Assembly: GCA_038496675.1 (NCBI GenBank)
Contig: CM076658.1
Coordinates: 13,105,388-13,169,387 of the forward strand
Length of the DNA: 64,000 bases
Direction: 5' to 3'
DNA from: Rachycentron canadum
Lineage: Eukaryota > Chordata > Actinopteri > Carangiformes > Rachycentridae
Part shown: piece after piece, positions 12,101 to 26,300 of the stretch
Numbering within the stretch: position 1 is the first letter of the stretch
Layout: each line of letters begins with the position of its first letter
Notes under the pieces: generated by a model
The model's database searches: none
Seen by the model: the letters and a program-made list of their open reading frames with translations, nothing else
Told to the model about the DNA's origin: nothing
Program-made: the position numbers and the translations under genes

Positions 12101-15100
12101 TGACCACAGGCTCTGGGAAATATATAAATATCCATCCATCAATCCATTCATTCGCCTGTAACTGGGGACACCTCCCAGTTGGCTGCTTCTTCAATACCTC
12201 TAGTGATGCTCCAACAACCTTAACTTGCTCCTTTCACCTTCAAAAAGCAAATTCTACTCAGAGCTTTCAGATGCCAAAGTATCCTCATACTATGGCTTAA
12301 TTTGAGTTCAGACACCCCGGGAAAGAAAATAATTGAATCGCTTGTACCCCCAAAGTCCCTGTTTCGGTCACTTCTAAGAGCAGGATCATAGTAACTGCTG
12401 GGATATAACAAAACTGGAAAATAGAGTTTTGCCACCCAGCCCTTCTTTAGCCTGAAACTCCAGTATAGGCTCTACATCAATGCAGACTGACCTCTAGGGA
12501 GACAGGATCACTTATTGGCTCTCATCTCAAGTTTTGCATTGACATATTAAAGCAAATTATATGCAGCCATGATTGATTGATTGATAGATAGATGTCAAGG
12601 ATAAATGGACAATTTCACAGCAGACACAATGTTATCCTTTGTGATAGTGTATGAAGCCAGACAAGGAAGACAAGTAATCGAGATACTGGCAAACAGTGTA
12701 TGCACTATGATGAATACATTTTTTTGTTTGCTTTGCACAATGACATCTCTTCCATTTAACACCTACCTGCTTCAATAATTGCTTCTTTAGAGTCATTATC
12801 TTTTTATTGAATGCAATTTCCTTGAGAATCAACAGAGAAGAGGCGCTGTCCCTGGCACACCGTGACACCAATACAGATTGGTTTGAGCCATAAATGAAGT
12901 TGTCTCTCCATGTCGTCAATGTCCTCTCCCAGGGCTTTTTCACATGGCGTAAAATCTAAGGTGCGATTTTCACAGGTCCCTAGAGGGCAACGCTACATAA
13001 CTCTGACATCAGCCCATAAAATCTTGGAGCACACACACACAAAGACGAGCACACCGGCACTCGTGCGCAAAGCAACACACATCAACAGTCAAATATTTCC
13101 TAGTCTGTTTAGCTCTATGAGCCAATGTGTATGTCTGTGCTGTTCAGGTTTATGTCAGGGGAAAATAATGATGAGATGTACAAGGGTATGGACTAATGGA
13201 ACAAGAGAATGGACGATGAAGAGTCATGTTCTGCACACTGCCTTGAACAACTTTGTTACCAACATGGGCACAGATCCAGCTATAGAACACAACACTATCA
13301 GTACACCGTGAGTGTGAATACTCACACAGCTTTGGCATGTATTTCATGTCTGAGACCAGGGTATACACTAACTATGTACTACTTGTTCTACTTCTATTTC
13401 TAATACCCAGTCTTTCTCTTACATTTCATAATTCTGTGGACCACTGTAAATTTTAAGGGCTTTGAGACTTAACACCACCTTCCAACAGTTCTGCCCCTGT
13501 TGTTGAGATTTCACCTCACCAGCAGCATTGTCCAAGTTGCATGCAGTGTGACATAGAGCATGACTTATAGATCAGAAGAACGATCTTTTCTATAAAATTT
13601 TCATTTTGTTTGTTTGTTTTGCTTCTGCCAGCATTACCTCTCCCTTCATACAATCTTCACCTTCCAGCGAAGATTGTTTTTTTTATTCAATTTCAAGTCC
13701 AGTCTGCAATAGCTATAATAATCAAATTTGTTCCTATTAGTCTAACCAATCTGATAGCAATAATAATATGCAGTATGGTCCCCTGGGTATAGACTAAGAT
13801 ACCAAGCATGTGGAAGTGTAAGCCCAGTTGATTTACACATTCAAATCCATCCTTAGTGAATCTAAAGATATAACATCTAAAAATACACCCTCTAGTAACT
13901 AGTTCAAGTGCAGCTTTCAGTGAGGATTTTTTTGTTGGTCCTTGCATCAACCTGGTCTCAACCTGCCTCCTCACATCCAAGCAATGGTTTACATCTAAAG
14001 GGAAGATGTAAAGTGTATGGCTTAGAAACAGTAAAAACAGAGGGAGACCAAAGACTGGAGGAGAGGGGGTAGTGAGGGATATCAACAACTGTGACAGCTG
14101 TGTGGATATGGCGAGCTGAGCCATAACAGGGAGGTTTCAGGGGCAGGAATGCAGAACAGATCAGCCAGACAGTGGCTTGTGCTCAGGTCCGGCATGGCAG
14201 GCCAGGCCAAGGCACAACACGCAACAGCTGCCTAATCTCCAACTTCTGCCTTGATGCCCTGCTCGTCTTTGAAAAGCACAACCTATCCCTTGAAAAACAC
14301 TAACAACCCATTCTCTCTATAGCTACACATTTCTTTATTTGCTTGGACTAGAAATGGCACGGCACTTGTCACCCTCAGGCGTGGGTCGTAACATAGCGTG
14401 ACAATGCTGAACTGACTGCCAACATGATGCAGGGAGACACCCAAGTTTTTCTGTCAACATACCAAAGATTACTAGGCTACAGGAAGAAAGTTGAAGTAAA
14501 ATGTTTTGCCTAATGCGAAAACAGGGATAAACAGATCCACTCCTTTCACTCCCCTGCACAGAAGACATCCAGATGTCAATAGGTCAAAAACTAAAGGCCC
14601 ATACCTGCTACAGAGTTCGGCCTCGGCATCATGAGGGATGAAGTTGTCTGTGGTGGGTATGGGATGGGTCCCTCAGGTGAGTGACTTGAAGGCTGTGATG
14701 GTCCTGACGCTCCTGCTGATATGTTCGACTGCTGCTGGTCTGTCCTGGATGGGGTGTCAGCCGGTGTTGCTGTAGCACTGTTGGAGTCTTCTTCAGCCAC
14801 AGGAGAACAGGTGTCAGCCCGTGCGCTCTGTGCCAGGCCATGGCGCCCGCTTCCTCTCAGGCTGCCATCCTTACTCCACTCCAGGCTGGAGCCGCTACGG
14901 TCATCATTCTCCGAAGAACTAGTGATGGTGGCTGAAAGGAGATGCAAACAAAGAGGTGAATTACAGCAGGTGAGGATGTAAAATGGAGGAAAGAGGTGAA
15001 AAATATAAGTAATGTTCTGTGTGTGATGTGAAAATTTTTCTATCTCTGGTGAGATACCAAGCGATAATTTAGCTTTAACTTTGAATAACTCCATGATTTT

Positions 15101-18100
15101 CTTCCTTGCTTTTACGAACACTGTTTACATTTTGAAGTTTATTTACAATGACAGTCTGCTTACTTTAATGAAAACTTGAAAGCACAGACTCCTGAATACC
15201 AAATCAAAACATCAACTGGATGCTGTATTATGAAACAAAATTCACATACTAACATTTAAAAAAAATGTAAAAAAAAAAAAAAAAAGTAGACTAGAAGTAG
15301 TTACCTCTAGTACTTTTTTGCAGTTTAAACAGGTGTTATAGTTACATGAGAACAAATCCTATAATCCTTCCCCAGGCCAACCCATCCCTTTAACGCAACC
15401 CCAAAAGCTGGGTGGAGGGCCTACACAGTGGCAGACAGCTGGATACAGAAACATCAACACAGTCAGAGGACTGGAAGTCACTGGCCAGCTGGTCGTGTTT
15501 GCATCACACATTATTAATCTGGATTTCATAATACTGTAGCACATTGCATCATCACTAATATTAATCTAACAAACACATCTTGGGCATCTTGTCACAACTG
15601 TGCTGTTTAACTGGACAAACAAAAAGTCATTCATGACAGCAGTCACATCGACCCTGCTCTCAGCATAGTATTGGCCATCATCACAGTGTAGAAAAGGTTA
15701 TTTATTTAAACCTGTGGATAATTTCTTTTTTTACTATATGAAGAGCTGGTTATGGTCATTGCTATAAGCATGTTATGGGTCCTCCCCCAAGAACCTCATG
15801 CAGAAACTCTTCTGTTTAGTAAATGTTAAGACGTTGCAAAGTGGAACTTCAAAGAGTGAGTAGCATTAATCACAGGCTGGAATCTGACTTGTGGACACAA
15901 CATAGCTTTGTTCTTTTCCATCGCCTCCTCTTCTCTTCCATCGTCATATTAAACCAGGAAGATGGGATGTTGTGGACCAGACATGGTTTGACACAATAAA
16001 GTAGCTTTCCGATTAAACAGACCAAAACACATGCTATGTGACTGCATGTTTCTACCTGGGTGGAAGCCCGTTGGTGCTCGGTGCTGGAAGATACTGTATC
16101 ACAGATGCCATTAATTAATTACCACCAAGTGATGATATTGCCCTGGGGGGATAGAATGACTGACTCTTAGTAAGCACTTATGCCAACTCTGCCAAATTGG
16201 AAATCCAAATTGTGTTATAGCTTGCTTTCTATTGCATGTGAGTAATCCTATCAATCAGTTACCTAAATAACCACAGTTCTTTCAGAAATTAGTTAAGTTC
16301 ATCTGAGTGGGACTGCAACATCAAACAGTTACAATATGCTATTAGATCCTCTCTACAAACAGTCAAACCCCATTTGTGGAATAAAACCTGAACATTTTAT
16401 AGTCAATGGAGGCTTTGTGAGTAGAAACTGCAGATGGATTAATACATGAATAGACGTCATCTTCCTGTCAGCTTGTGTAAATCCCCAGATGTCTTACAGG
16501 GCTATTACTAGAGATACAGCACAATGTCAAACTCTGGCAACTGTCACCACAATGATCTCTCGTACCGGAACAGCTCCATGCAAACCCAATAACTGACACA
16601 TGGTAGAGGATAAATACAGTTTGACACAAATGCTATTCAGTCCTAATAGGTTTAACAGTATGATGAATGACTGACATTATGCAGGTGAGACTCACAAAGT
16701 GTACACCAGTTAACAACTCTCAGAATACTAGTTGAAAATAGAAGAGCTTTTTATTGTCTTATTTTCTGAATGTGCTTTAATACTATTTATCTGTGAGAGC
16801 GTGCTATACAAATAATCTTTACTTGCATAACTACTTTTTATTGTGCAGAATAAATGAGGTAACTGAGATGTTGTCAGAGTCATTATCTATTTTATCAAAC
16901 CTTGCAACTGATGCACCCACTGGTAAGCTGGTTGGTTGGAGTTTTATGTCATTGCTCTGAGGTGGGATAGTACTAATCCCGACAAAACTATTGATTCACT
17001 GTGCCCTCATACTCACTTACTCACACTCCTAGCATAGTTACTGACAATTTCACAAGGGCAACAGAGGTCAGTTCAATGTTGTTTAATGTTGTTAACAACC
17101 AAGATGGAGTCATTTAGTTTTGCATCATTCTGCACGATTTGAGACAATTGCTTGGAATAGAAATGCAGTTCATGATATTTACACCAGGCAGCTTTAAGCC
17201 ACTAGCTTCAGAGTAAACAGCATTTTCTTGAAAACAAGGTTGTTTTTACAAAATGGTTTTTACAATTTAAATTAAAAAAAAAAAAAAAAAAACCTGCAAT
17301 ATGAATGCATCCACATGTGTATTCAGTATACAAACCAAACAGGAACCCACTCATAAAAACATTGCTCCGTAGCTCTACTATTTGAGTACAATGAGCGGGT
17401 AATTTCTCACCTATGATCCCACTGTCCTTGCTCTCAAGTGTGGAGCTGGGGCTGGTGATGGTCCCACAGGGGCTGGAGCGGCTGAGAGGCGGGCGGCTGG
17501 TTGTGCTGTTGAGCGTGGAACATGGGCTGTCAGTGCTGGGAGATGCCGTGCTGCTGGTTAGTGTAGAGCAGGGGCTGATACCCTGGCTAGTCACAGAGCA
17601 CTGAAGAGAAGGGAGAAAACAGGTAAGGTACACCAATAACATGCTCTACTAATCAAACACATCAATGAAGTATGACCTCAAATCAGTATAAACTATCGGC
17701 TGGCAACATGCTCACATTTCTTCAGCATGAGCAGTAATAAACAATTTTCCATCTGTACTTGGAAGGAGAATTGAGAGAATTTCAAGAGTGATTTAATCAG
17801 AGTTCATTGCCTATTTGACCTGGGTCATGTGAAAGCAATGTGAAGAATTTTTCAACAAATAAACAAGCCTCTTACATGTGAGCATGACACAGAAACCGAA
17901 GGGCATAAGAACTGTAAATGGAGTAGGGCTTGAAAATGACACAGTCATATATCTGGGGGGGACCAAAATAAGCCTGAAGAGAACTTCACAAGGGAAGTGC
18001 TCTCAACTTTGTTGTGACACAATAGATACCTTTCTCATGTCATCAAGCCTGTCTGACAACCATACAGCAGCTGAATCTTTGTTTGTGCTAACTGACAACC

Positions 18101-20323
18101 GTAGAAATCCAAATTAAAGCTGGTTTGTCCTGTTTCCCCATCGTCCTTCAACTGTATTCTCATTCTAAATACTGTACTGTAGCTATGGTAAGAAGAACCA
18201 AAGCCTTTAACAGTTACAAACCACAGAGACAGAGTCTGCTTATTGATCAGTATATATTGAACTAGTTCCTCCCACAACAATGGTCCAATAAATCCAACAA
18301 ACTTTATTTTTCCATCAAGGGGCAATATCTTTGGCACTTGTTACAGATAAATAGACAGCAACAAACATGCCCAGTTAGCTTCACAAATCCAATCAAATCA
18401 GTGGAACACAAGTTATCATTACTAACCCGTTTCCAAATAAAATACTCTATTATTTAAAGTCTATTGTTAAAAGTCCAGGTCATATGAAATCAATCCTTAC
18501 TGTCAGAAACAAAACTATGTTGCTCAAGGGACCTTTACCTGCAGTTGGCTTCTGAAGCAGCACTTACTACAAGGTTGTGCTGCCTCAAACAAACAAACTG
18601 CGCCAATTAAACTCTGAACAGAAATCTCTAACATTATCACTGAACTCAAACATCTTTATCCATCCTATTGTTTTAACCTTTCTCACATACTAGACTAATC
18701 TTTAAAGATAATTATTTCCTGTAACTTAAAAGTACTAACTTTAAATATGTATTGACTTAAAGAAAGTTCACTAAAAATATTTCTCCTGCTTAAAACATTA
18801 TTTTTTATTTTCTACATTATTATTTACACAGTAAATCACGCCCCTTTCTATTATATAGCAAAGTGTATAATAAAGTCTCTCATTCAACATGTAATGTTGC
18901 TGTTTAAAGGTACATATTTGTACAATGAAATTCTGAAGAAATAAAAACAGCAGAATAGGAGGGATACTGCATGCCTGGCAGCATCATTAACAACCTGAGG
19001 AATGCTTGTATTAACTACATAATATTTTGTATTTCTACGTCGCTCTGCAACTTCCAGCCTGTGGCTGCAGCCCAGGGCTTATGCTTATGCTTTACTGTGA
19101 GGCAGATCTAAAAACAACATGCTAAGCTAAAGATATGTTGTAAAACAGTGGTACAAAGGAAAAGAGAATTGCTGGCAGATGACAATAATGTGCTCCTCCC
19201 CTTCTGAGCTCTGAAAACACACCTACATGCACACACAAACAAATACAAAGAAAAAAACATTTCACATCCATATTGCCTCCTATCTCCTTTTGACCTCTTT
19301 CACATTCCTAGAATTGCCAGTTCAGTGTCAAAATGTGTCCAAGACCAGAGATGAATGAGGCAAGCGTAGCATGCTGGGCAATGCTCTGTTCTTCACACAG
19401 CCCCAGCTTAATTAGTAGAGCCAAACAAACTGAGGCTCAGACCCAGTATAACTCTATTTCTGGACCCGCGCACGGACACTCTTGTTACATACTCAAGAGC
19501 CCCTGGAATAGCACTCAAGTTACTGGGAGACTAACACACAACACTGGAGGTCCTACACTGAAAAAAACTTTCAGCCAAATTTTAAAAAGACAGATACTTT
19601 CTTTCTCTCTCTCAAGCAAAACATTTTGACAGTTACCGTTGTTTGTTGTGCCAGAAAATTAATTTCCAGGTCCTCCTAAATCCTCATAAAAAATATATTG
19701 AACGGAAAAAAAATAATCAAGCTGCAACAAAAAAAATCCATTCTTCTGTTACACTGTAACAACTCTCTCTTCCTCTCATCCTTTCCCTCTCTCCTCTATC
19801 TCTATCTGAGTGCTGCAGCAGTAGCAGCAGCTGCTGTTGGAAGAGGGAGGGAATTGGAGGGGAGTGAAAAAATGAAATACCTTCTTTTCATTCTTGTCGT
19901 CCATAGGTATGCGTGCTGTACCCGGGATCCCTTCTCCCAGCAAAAAGCCCAGCCTTGTCATCAGTTCCTGGGTGGCAGGGGAGGAGGAGCTTGGCTGTTT
20001 CTCTGCTTGCAGCACTAGAGAGCAGAGAGAGAGAGAGAAAGAGAGAGGGAGAGAGAGAGGGAGAGAGAGAGAGAGAGAGAAGAAGAAGCGAACTCTTTAA
20101 CGTTAGCAGGCAGATTCCCTCTCTCCACTGGACGCCCGCACAAGGGCCACACTGCCTGCCCTGCCCTCCTCAGCTCTGCTCTGAAATGCTATGCTGCACT
20201 CTCCAGCTGCTGCTGATGTAGTGCAGACCTGGAGAGGGGGAGCAGAGAAGAGCAAGAGAGAGAGGGAGCATGGTGGGGGCTATGGTTTGTGTGTGTGTGC
20301 ATGTGTGTGTGCGCCTGAGAGAG

Positions 20324-20370
<47 letters not shown>

Positions 20371-23300
20371 GAGAGTGAGAGTCAGAGAGAGAGACTGTCT
20401 AAAAGAGTGCATGTGAATGTCTACCATTGTTAAAAAAAAGCAGACATTGCGTGCGCATGTGTGTGTATGTATGTATGTATGTATGTATGTGTGTGTGTGT
20501 GTGTGTGTGTGCGCGCGCATATGTGTATGTGTGTAACATGCCTTGAGTGCCAATTCCAGGGCTTTCTGGTTGTTTACAGCTCTCACTCATAGAGCCTCAG
20601 AATATCAATGAGTGGACATGGTCTTTTTCCAACATAGCTTAGAGAGTCTGCAGTTTGCACTCTGGAGCCTTAATACATTTTTAGGCTGCAATTTCAAGGT
20701 TGGGGTGCCACCCACAAGGCCATTTGCAATCTTTTTCTTTTTTTAGTCTATTTAAAGATAATGCCTTTTCACATATATTAAAGCCCTCCCAAAACACTGA
20801 AGATAAACATGTGCAACAACCTGTGCTGAGAGTTTTATCATCCATTCGTGTAGCATACATCTCAAATGTGGATGTGGCATGTTAATCAAGTTAGAGTCAA
20901 AACATTCCCTCATACAAACATCTGACCAACAGACAGACAGCGGCAGAGAGACAGAGAAAGGGAGGGAGAGAGAGCAAGAGAGAAGAAAGAAAGAGGAAGA
21001 GAGCCTACATCCAAGGTACAAAAGCTCATTATACAGCTCTCTGTCAGCACCTTTTCCTCATCTCCTTCATTTTCTCCTTTAGCCTCTTTCCTCCACAGTT
21101 ATTAATAATGTTGACACTAAATCTGATTAGATACAAACAAAGTCCAATGGTACAGTCTACTGCCAAGTCAAAATGAAGCCGCCAAACACACATATATACA
21201 GCTTTGGTATGCAAATACTATAATATACATTTAACATGTTACCCTTAATAATAACTGGTATTCCTTTATTCTAAATGTTGTATAATTCTGCAACATTGGT
21301 GAAATTACAGAAACAAAACAGTCACCAACTACCTCTTATTAGCAAAATAATTGTTTCTTTACACATTTGATAGCCCTTATGCTGTTGGATTCCCTCTCTC
21401 CACTAAGAAGAGCAGGGGACACTTAAAGACTGATCACCCTGCCATCTCTGTGGGAGTGTTTCCAGAAATTCTGTTCGGTATACTTCATTACTTGGTAAGA
21501 GGTTCTCAATCTCATAGAGCACTGTGGATGTAATCAAGTTATTACCTCCAGACAACTCTATTTGTCATTTTTATTTGTACGTTTCTTCTAAAATAATTGT
21601 GATGTTAAGGGGAAAGAACAGGAAAGATTATGGCGGTAGAGTTAAAGCACATGAACCAAAGCCAACATGGATCTCATTTCCCCACCCCACCCCCACTCCC
21701 AACTCATGTATATTTGGGAACTAAGAATTACACTACAGAAAGCTGTCTAAGATCACGCATATCTAATTAAATGAAGTAGGAAATCTATTACTTTACTGTC
21801 TTGGTGAGGATTAATATTTACTTGTGACTTGCCCACAGGGTGTCTTTCTCTGTAGCACTGCTCTCAGTGCTGCCACTGGTCAGACAACATTACACACAGT
21901 AGGCAATTTATTAGGAACACTAGACTAAGACTGGCTAAGTCTAACACAACTGACCTCCAAAAGTTATGTTAAATCTGTGTAGAAACTGTTTTAGAGTGGT
22001 GTTCATTCATTGTTACAATCATCCTATATGACTCTTCAAACTAATTCCACTATTACCTTTTTCAACAGCTGGACTGGCTTTGTTAAATAGGTGAATTGAA
22101 ATGAAAATGAAATGGTGAATTTTTATTTATATTTTTTTGACATCAATGTTTTTCTTGATTTTAAACTTCTGCTGGTCATGATTAAAATGCAGCTGGTGCT
22201 ACTATAACTACAAGAGAAATGCAGTAAAGGAAGAATAAACCATGCCAGCAATTTATCAAAGGCTTATGTGCAAAACAGAAGTAGCCATTATGGCTTGGCA
22301 CATGTTAGGCATGTGCTGTCATCCTTCAGCCAAGTACAAAATGTGTTGGAGAAGATACTTGTAGGTGATGGCAAACAAGCACATATCCTTATAAGTTGAG
22401 GTTTTGCAGAATATTTACGTTACCTTTTTGATATCTGCCTTGGGTTGCCTGGTTTCTGATGTAATTATGCTTTTATGTTGCCTTTTAGCCAGTTGCACCA
22501 CTTATTAGGAGGGACACTTGCTTTTTATTTTGAGAAACTGAAATATTCCATAGGCCTGTAAGGAAATGTAGCAAAGCTCAAACAGGCCCCAAGGTTTTCT
22601 TGCTCAATAAGCTTAAGCTTTTGTCTTTCAAGAACAGATACTGAATTCTAACCTCACACACACTGGCTGCTGTGCTTACACTTTCTTTTCTCCACTGCTA
22701 AAACCAAGCAGTAAAAAAGACCATATACAATGAAAATCAACCTTTAATAGGGAATGTCACCCTGCTCACATAAATGCTTAAGATGAGTCTTTTGAGACCA
22801 CTGGTGCAAAGACAGTGCTGAGGCCTGAATGTCGATGACAGCAATTTTATGGTTACATTCATGCTCACTGAATTATAGCACACATCTTGTTAAGTCTTCA
22901 CACATCAATATATTTATGTATAAGGAAAATCACATTCAATTATCATTTACTCTACCACAACATGCATACATCTTAATAACTAGGAGCAGGTCTACACCTG
23001 CTGGTATCGATATTGTGTGGAACGTAAGCGTTCAATGCTGTGTTCTTTGGTATTACCTTAGTACCACTACTTACTTTGACATTTTATAATTGGTTTTCTG
23101 TCATTTTATAACAAAAAATATATAATTATGATTTTTTTGTGAAACATCATAGTAGTATAACTGAGATTCATATTCATAATCAATATAGCAGTGTTAAATT
23201 CAACCACAGAGAGATATCATCTATATTTAATGCTGGCTGTGGCTCAATAATAATTTCAGGTACACAACAACACATTGCAAGCTTCATCAACTTTTAGTAG

Positions 23301-26300
23301 ATAGGGAGAGATAATGGGAATTGGTCCCAGGCATTTAAAAGGTGCACCTTACACATCACACATTTATGGCCACCGTACATTAGCAGACAGTGACAGGCTG
23401 TTTTTTATGATGACTGTCTGTCAGAAGCATGGCTTTTAGCTCCAAAGCTTCAAACATTATGGATCCATGAGGAATAGAAACTGTACAGAATCACACAATG
23501 TTACACTAACAGGATCCCTTTCTGTAAGGTGAAGGAAAACATTACAACAACTATTTTCAGCCATGAAAAAAACAGTATGCAGCTATTAATTATACTGTAT
23601 TTGTGCTTGCCTTGGATGTAATGTAATATAATTCAGACTTAAATGTCATTGTTAACGAAGATCCTGTAAAGGTTCCTATTCCTGCTAGCCCTCTCACTTT
23701 GTGTGCTCTGATCGAGTTGATGGTTTGGGAGTAAATCTTATTAAATCCATCAACCAGTTCTTTATTACTGGGCCCTGACAGGACCACTTCATCACTGGTT
23801 CTTTAAAACCACTTAAACCCATCTGCCTATGAGGACCAATGAGTAGTCCTCGACTTGTGCTGGGGCTGTGAACAAACCTCTAGTGATCCGACATAAGATA
23901 CACCATGACCAAGAGACAGGCTGACATGCATGTGACACACAAGCTGCATTGGCCACATCCAATAACAATATCTTCAACGCGTTGCCTCTCTGCAAATAAT
24001 ACACCGTCACAGTGACATAAATTAGACGCACTGCCAACAACTTGCAGTACATGGAGAAATCTGTATATGGCTTATGGTTGTACTACAGGTTTATTAATTA
24101 CACTACTATGGCTTAGCTTGTCAACTACTGAATGGATTTAGACTGTGTATACTGTGTGACTCACTAATCACTTTGTTTATACACAACACAACAGGGCAGT
24201 TGTCAGGAACAGTTAAATGGTTAACTGTGGGACCAGTTTATTTAATGGATGCTATCATCGCCTATTCATAACTATTTACCATTTTACATCCATGAGGACC
24301 AAATGCATTAAAACTGTAACTAAGGTGACGGGTATAAAAAATTAGATTTGGCTCAAGGAAAGCAAATGATAGCATCTATTGTTATTGTTTTACCTTTACT
24401 GTCATACCTGAGTTGAGCTGCTCAAAACAACCAAAGTCTTATCTGTTGTCGGTTAAGTGTCTTGCTCCAGGGCACCACAGATGATAGAAACTAAGGGAGG
24501 GACACATGCTCCTCCTCCATTTGCCTGTCCAGCCTAGTTGTGGATAAAATCGGCTGTTCCTGCCACTGCTCCTACATGGGTCTCTTTGCATCTTAAGTAT
24601 GACTTGGCAATCAATCCCTTAATGTGACATTGCCAAGATCAATGGAATCACTGCTGCTAATTAATCACTGATGTTTATCTACTCTCACCACTGTTACTGA
24701 TAACATACTATAGATGCAGAACAATATTAGTGTTTGGAAATAATGGACTGTTTAGCAGTTAGCTTTACTAGTTTTCCAGCAACCTTCTATGAGACTTGGC
24801 CAATATTTGGTTTTTCTATGTCAGTAATCCTTGGACAGTGCATGTATCATAGATTAGCCTTTATGTTATTTGTCTGTATGTCTCCCATTCGCTACTGGGC
24901 TCAAAGCCACATAACTGTTACAGTTACAGTTATGTCTCTTCCATATTAAAATAAACTAGAGAAATGTTAAACCATTGGCATGGCACACTTTGGGAAATTG
25001 AGCTCTCAGAGTGCTGTAAATCATAACATCCTGTCCTCATATGGCAACAAATAAAGAACATAGTACAAAAAGGATAGCAGGGGGTTTCTCAAGATGTCAT
25101 GCATTCCTGAAAAGGGAAGCATGAAACAGATCTACCTGTCTTCTAAAATAACCTGACAGTGGGCTGAATACAACCCAGACCTGCTGTCTTCCCTCACAGT
25201 TAGGGCTGCTGTTGTTTCATGTTAATGGTTCTTTTTTCTGGCACAGCAGTTTAAGCACACACATGAATCTGCCCATACAGTTACTGTATATACTGGGGCA
25301 GCACTTTATCTATGGGTGAATGGGAGTAAACATCTTTTTTTCCCTCTCCTTCTCACAATTACAGATAAATAACAATAAAATTAATTGCTGTGCAGGAAAA
25401 ACTAAAGCTTTGTTTGTAATCATTTGTCACCATAATATAAGGTAAGCACAGAGCGCTGACAAGTTTATTGTTCCATTGTTAAATGTCGCACTTGGTACAC
25501 ATCTCAAAAGAGATTGAGAATGATTTCTTTTTTTTATTCATTTTGAATGGATTCTTTCTAATAAGGTTTTTAACTTTAATCTGCACATATATGATGGAAG
25601 CTGGAAAACTGGTTGGAGGTAGGTGCCAGATTACTCCAAATGAGTGTTATCACAGTTCAGTAATGTGTCACTGGAGCTGTGAAGCCCTTGTACAGATCCC
25701 TCCACTCCAAACTACACTGACTAGATGACAGATTAGTTATGTTAGCTAAAGGGGCTTCAATGTGGCACTAATAATGATCAGAACTATATTCTATGCAAGG
25801 TCATTGGATTATAGCACAATATCCTTTGCAGTCATCCCACGGCAATATAAGCAACAATGTGGAAATAAAAAAAAAAAACTCATCAAAAGTCTCATGACTC
25901 AAAAGTCATTTCTTACGCAAAAGGAAATGTGACTGTGACAATTTAAATCTACCCATTTATTCCTGCAGACATTCTGTGGACCGTAAAAACTGAATTAAAA
26001 GGTCTGTTACTGAGAAACTAAAAAGCTCTTAGCAGACATATTGAATGGACAGCTGAGCTTTCTACCAAGGTTGCAGACTGCCCCCATATAAATGACTTGA
26101 TGAGAAGGAAATCGGGCTTTAAAAAATATTGTCAATTATGACCTAAAACCTGTAATTTTACACTTGATAAATACCAACCGAAATCAATAAATGTAGTCAA
26201 TCAGGATTGTTGCTCTCATTACCTATCATCTTGATTAACATAGTTTATTAATTGGACCCATTAGAACGGACTTCTCTGGACATTAAGACCTCATTGGTGA

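Larger units (their letters stand above)
5605..14604 (-). other. tanc1: tanc1 intron 6 (9,000 bp)
   Basis: A large intron holding one copy of a dispersed repeat (about 9104-9270), short GT and AC tracts (11756-11780, 13028-13041), a short GATT run (12569-12584) and an ATCC-type run near 12131-12150. Open frames such as 13693-14124 on the minus strand show no family resemblance. Otherwise unremarkable AT-rich DNA. Confidence 0.8.
14932..17410 (-). other. tanc1: tanc1 intron 5 (2,479 bp)
   Basis: AT-rich, with A runs at 15269-15285 (17 nt) and 17274-17292 (19 nt). On the transcribed strand these are T runs; the second lies shortly after the exon 5 donor and is far from any acceptor. No gene or interspersed repeat recognised. 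Confidence 0.85.

Noticed and set aside
13693..14124. 143-residue minus-strand open frame in intron 6
   Set aside because: Not conserved in TANC1, no matching splice phase with exons 6 and 7, hydrophobic and random-looking.
20170..20586. Low-complexity open frames (Thr-His, Leu-Ser and Arg-Glu runs)
   Set aside because: Direct translation of GT and GA microsatellites.
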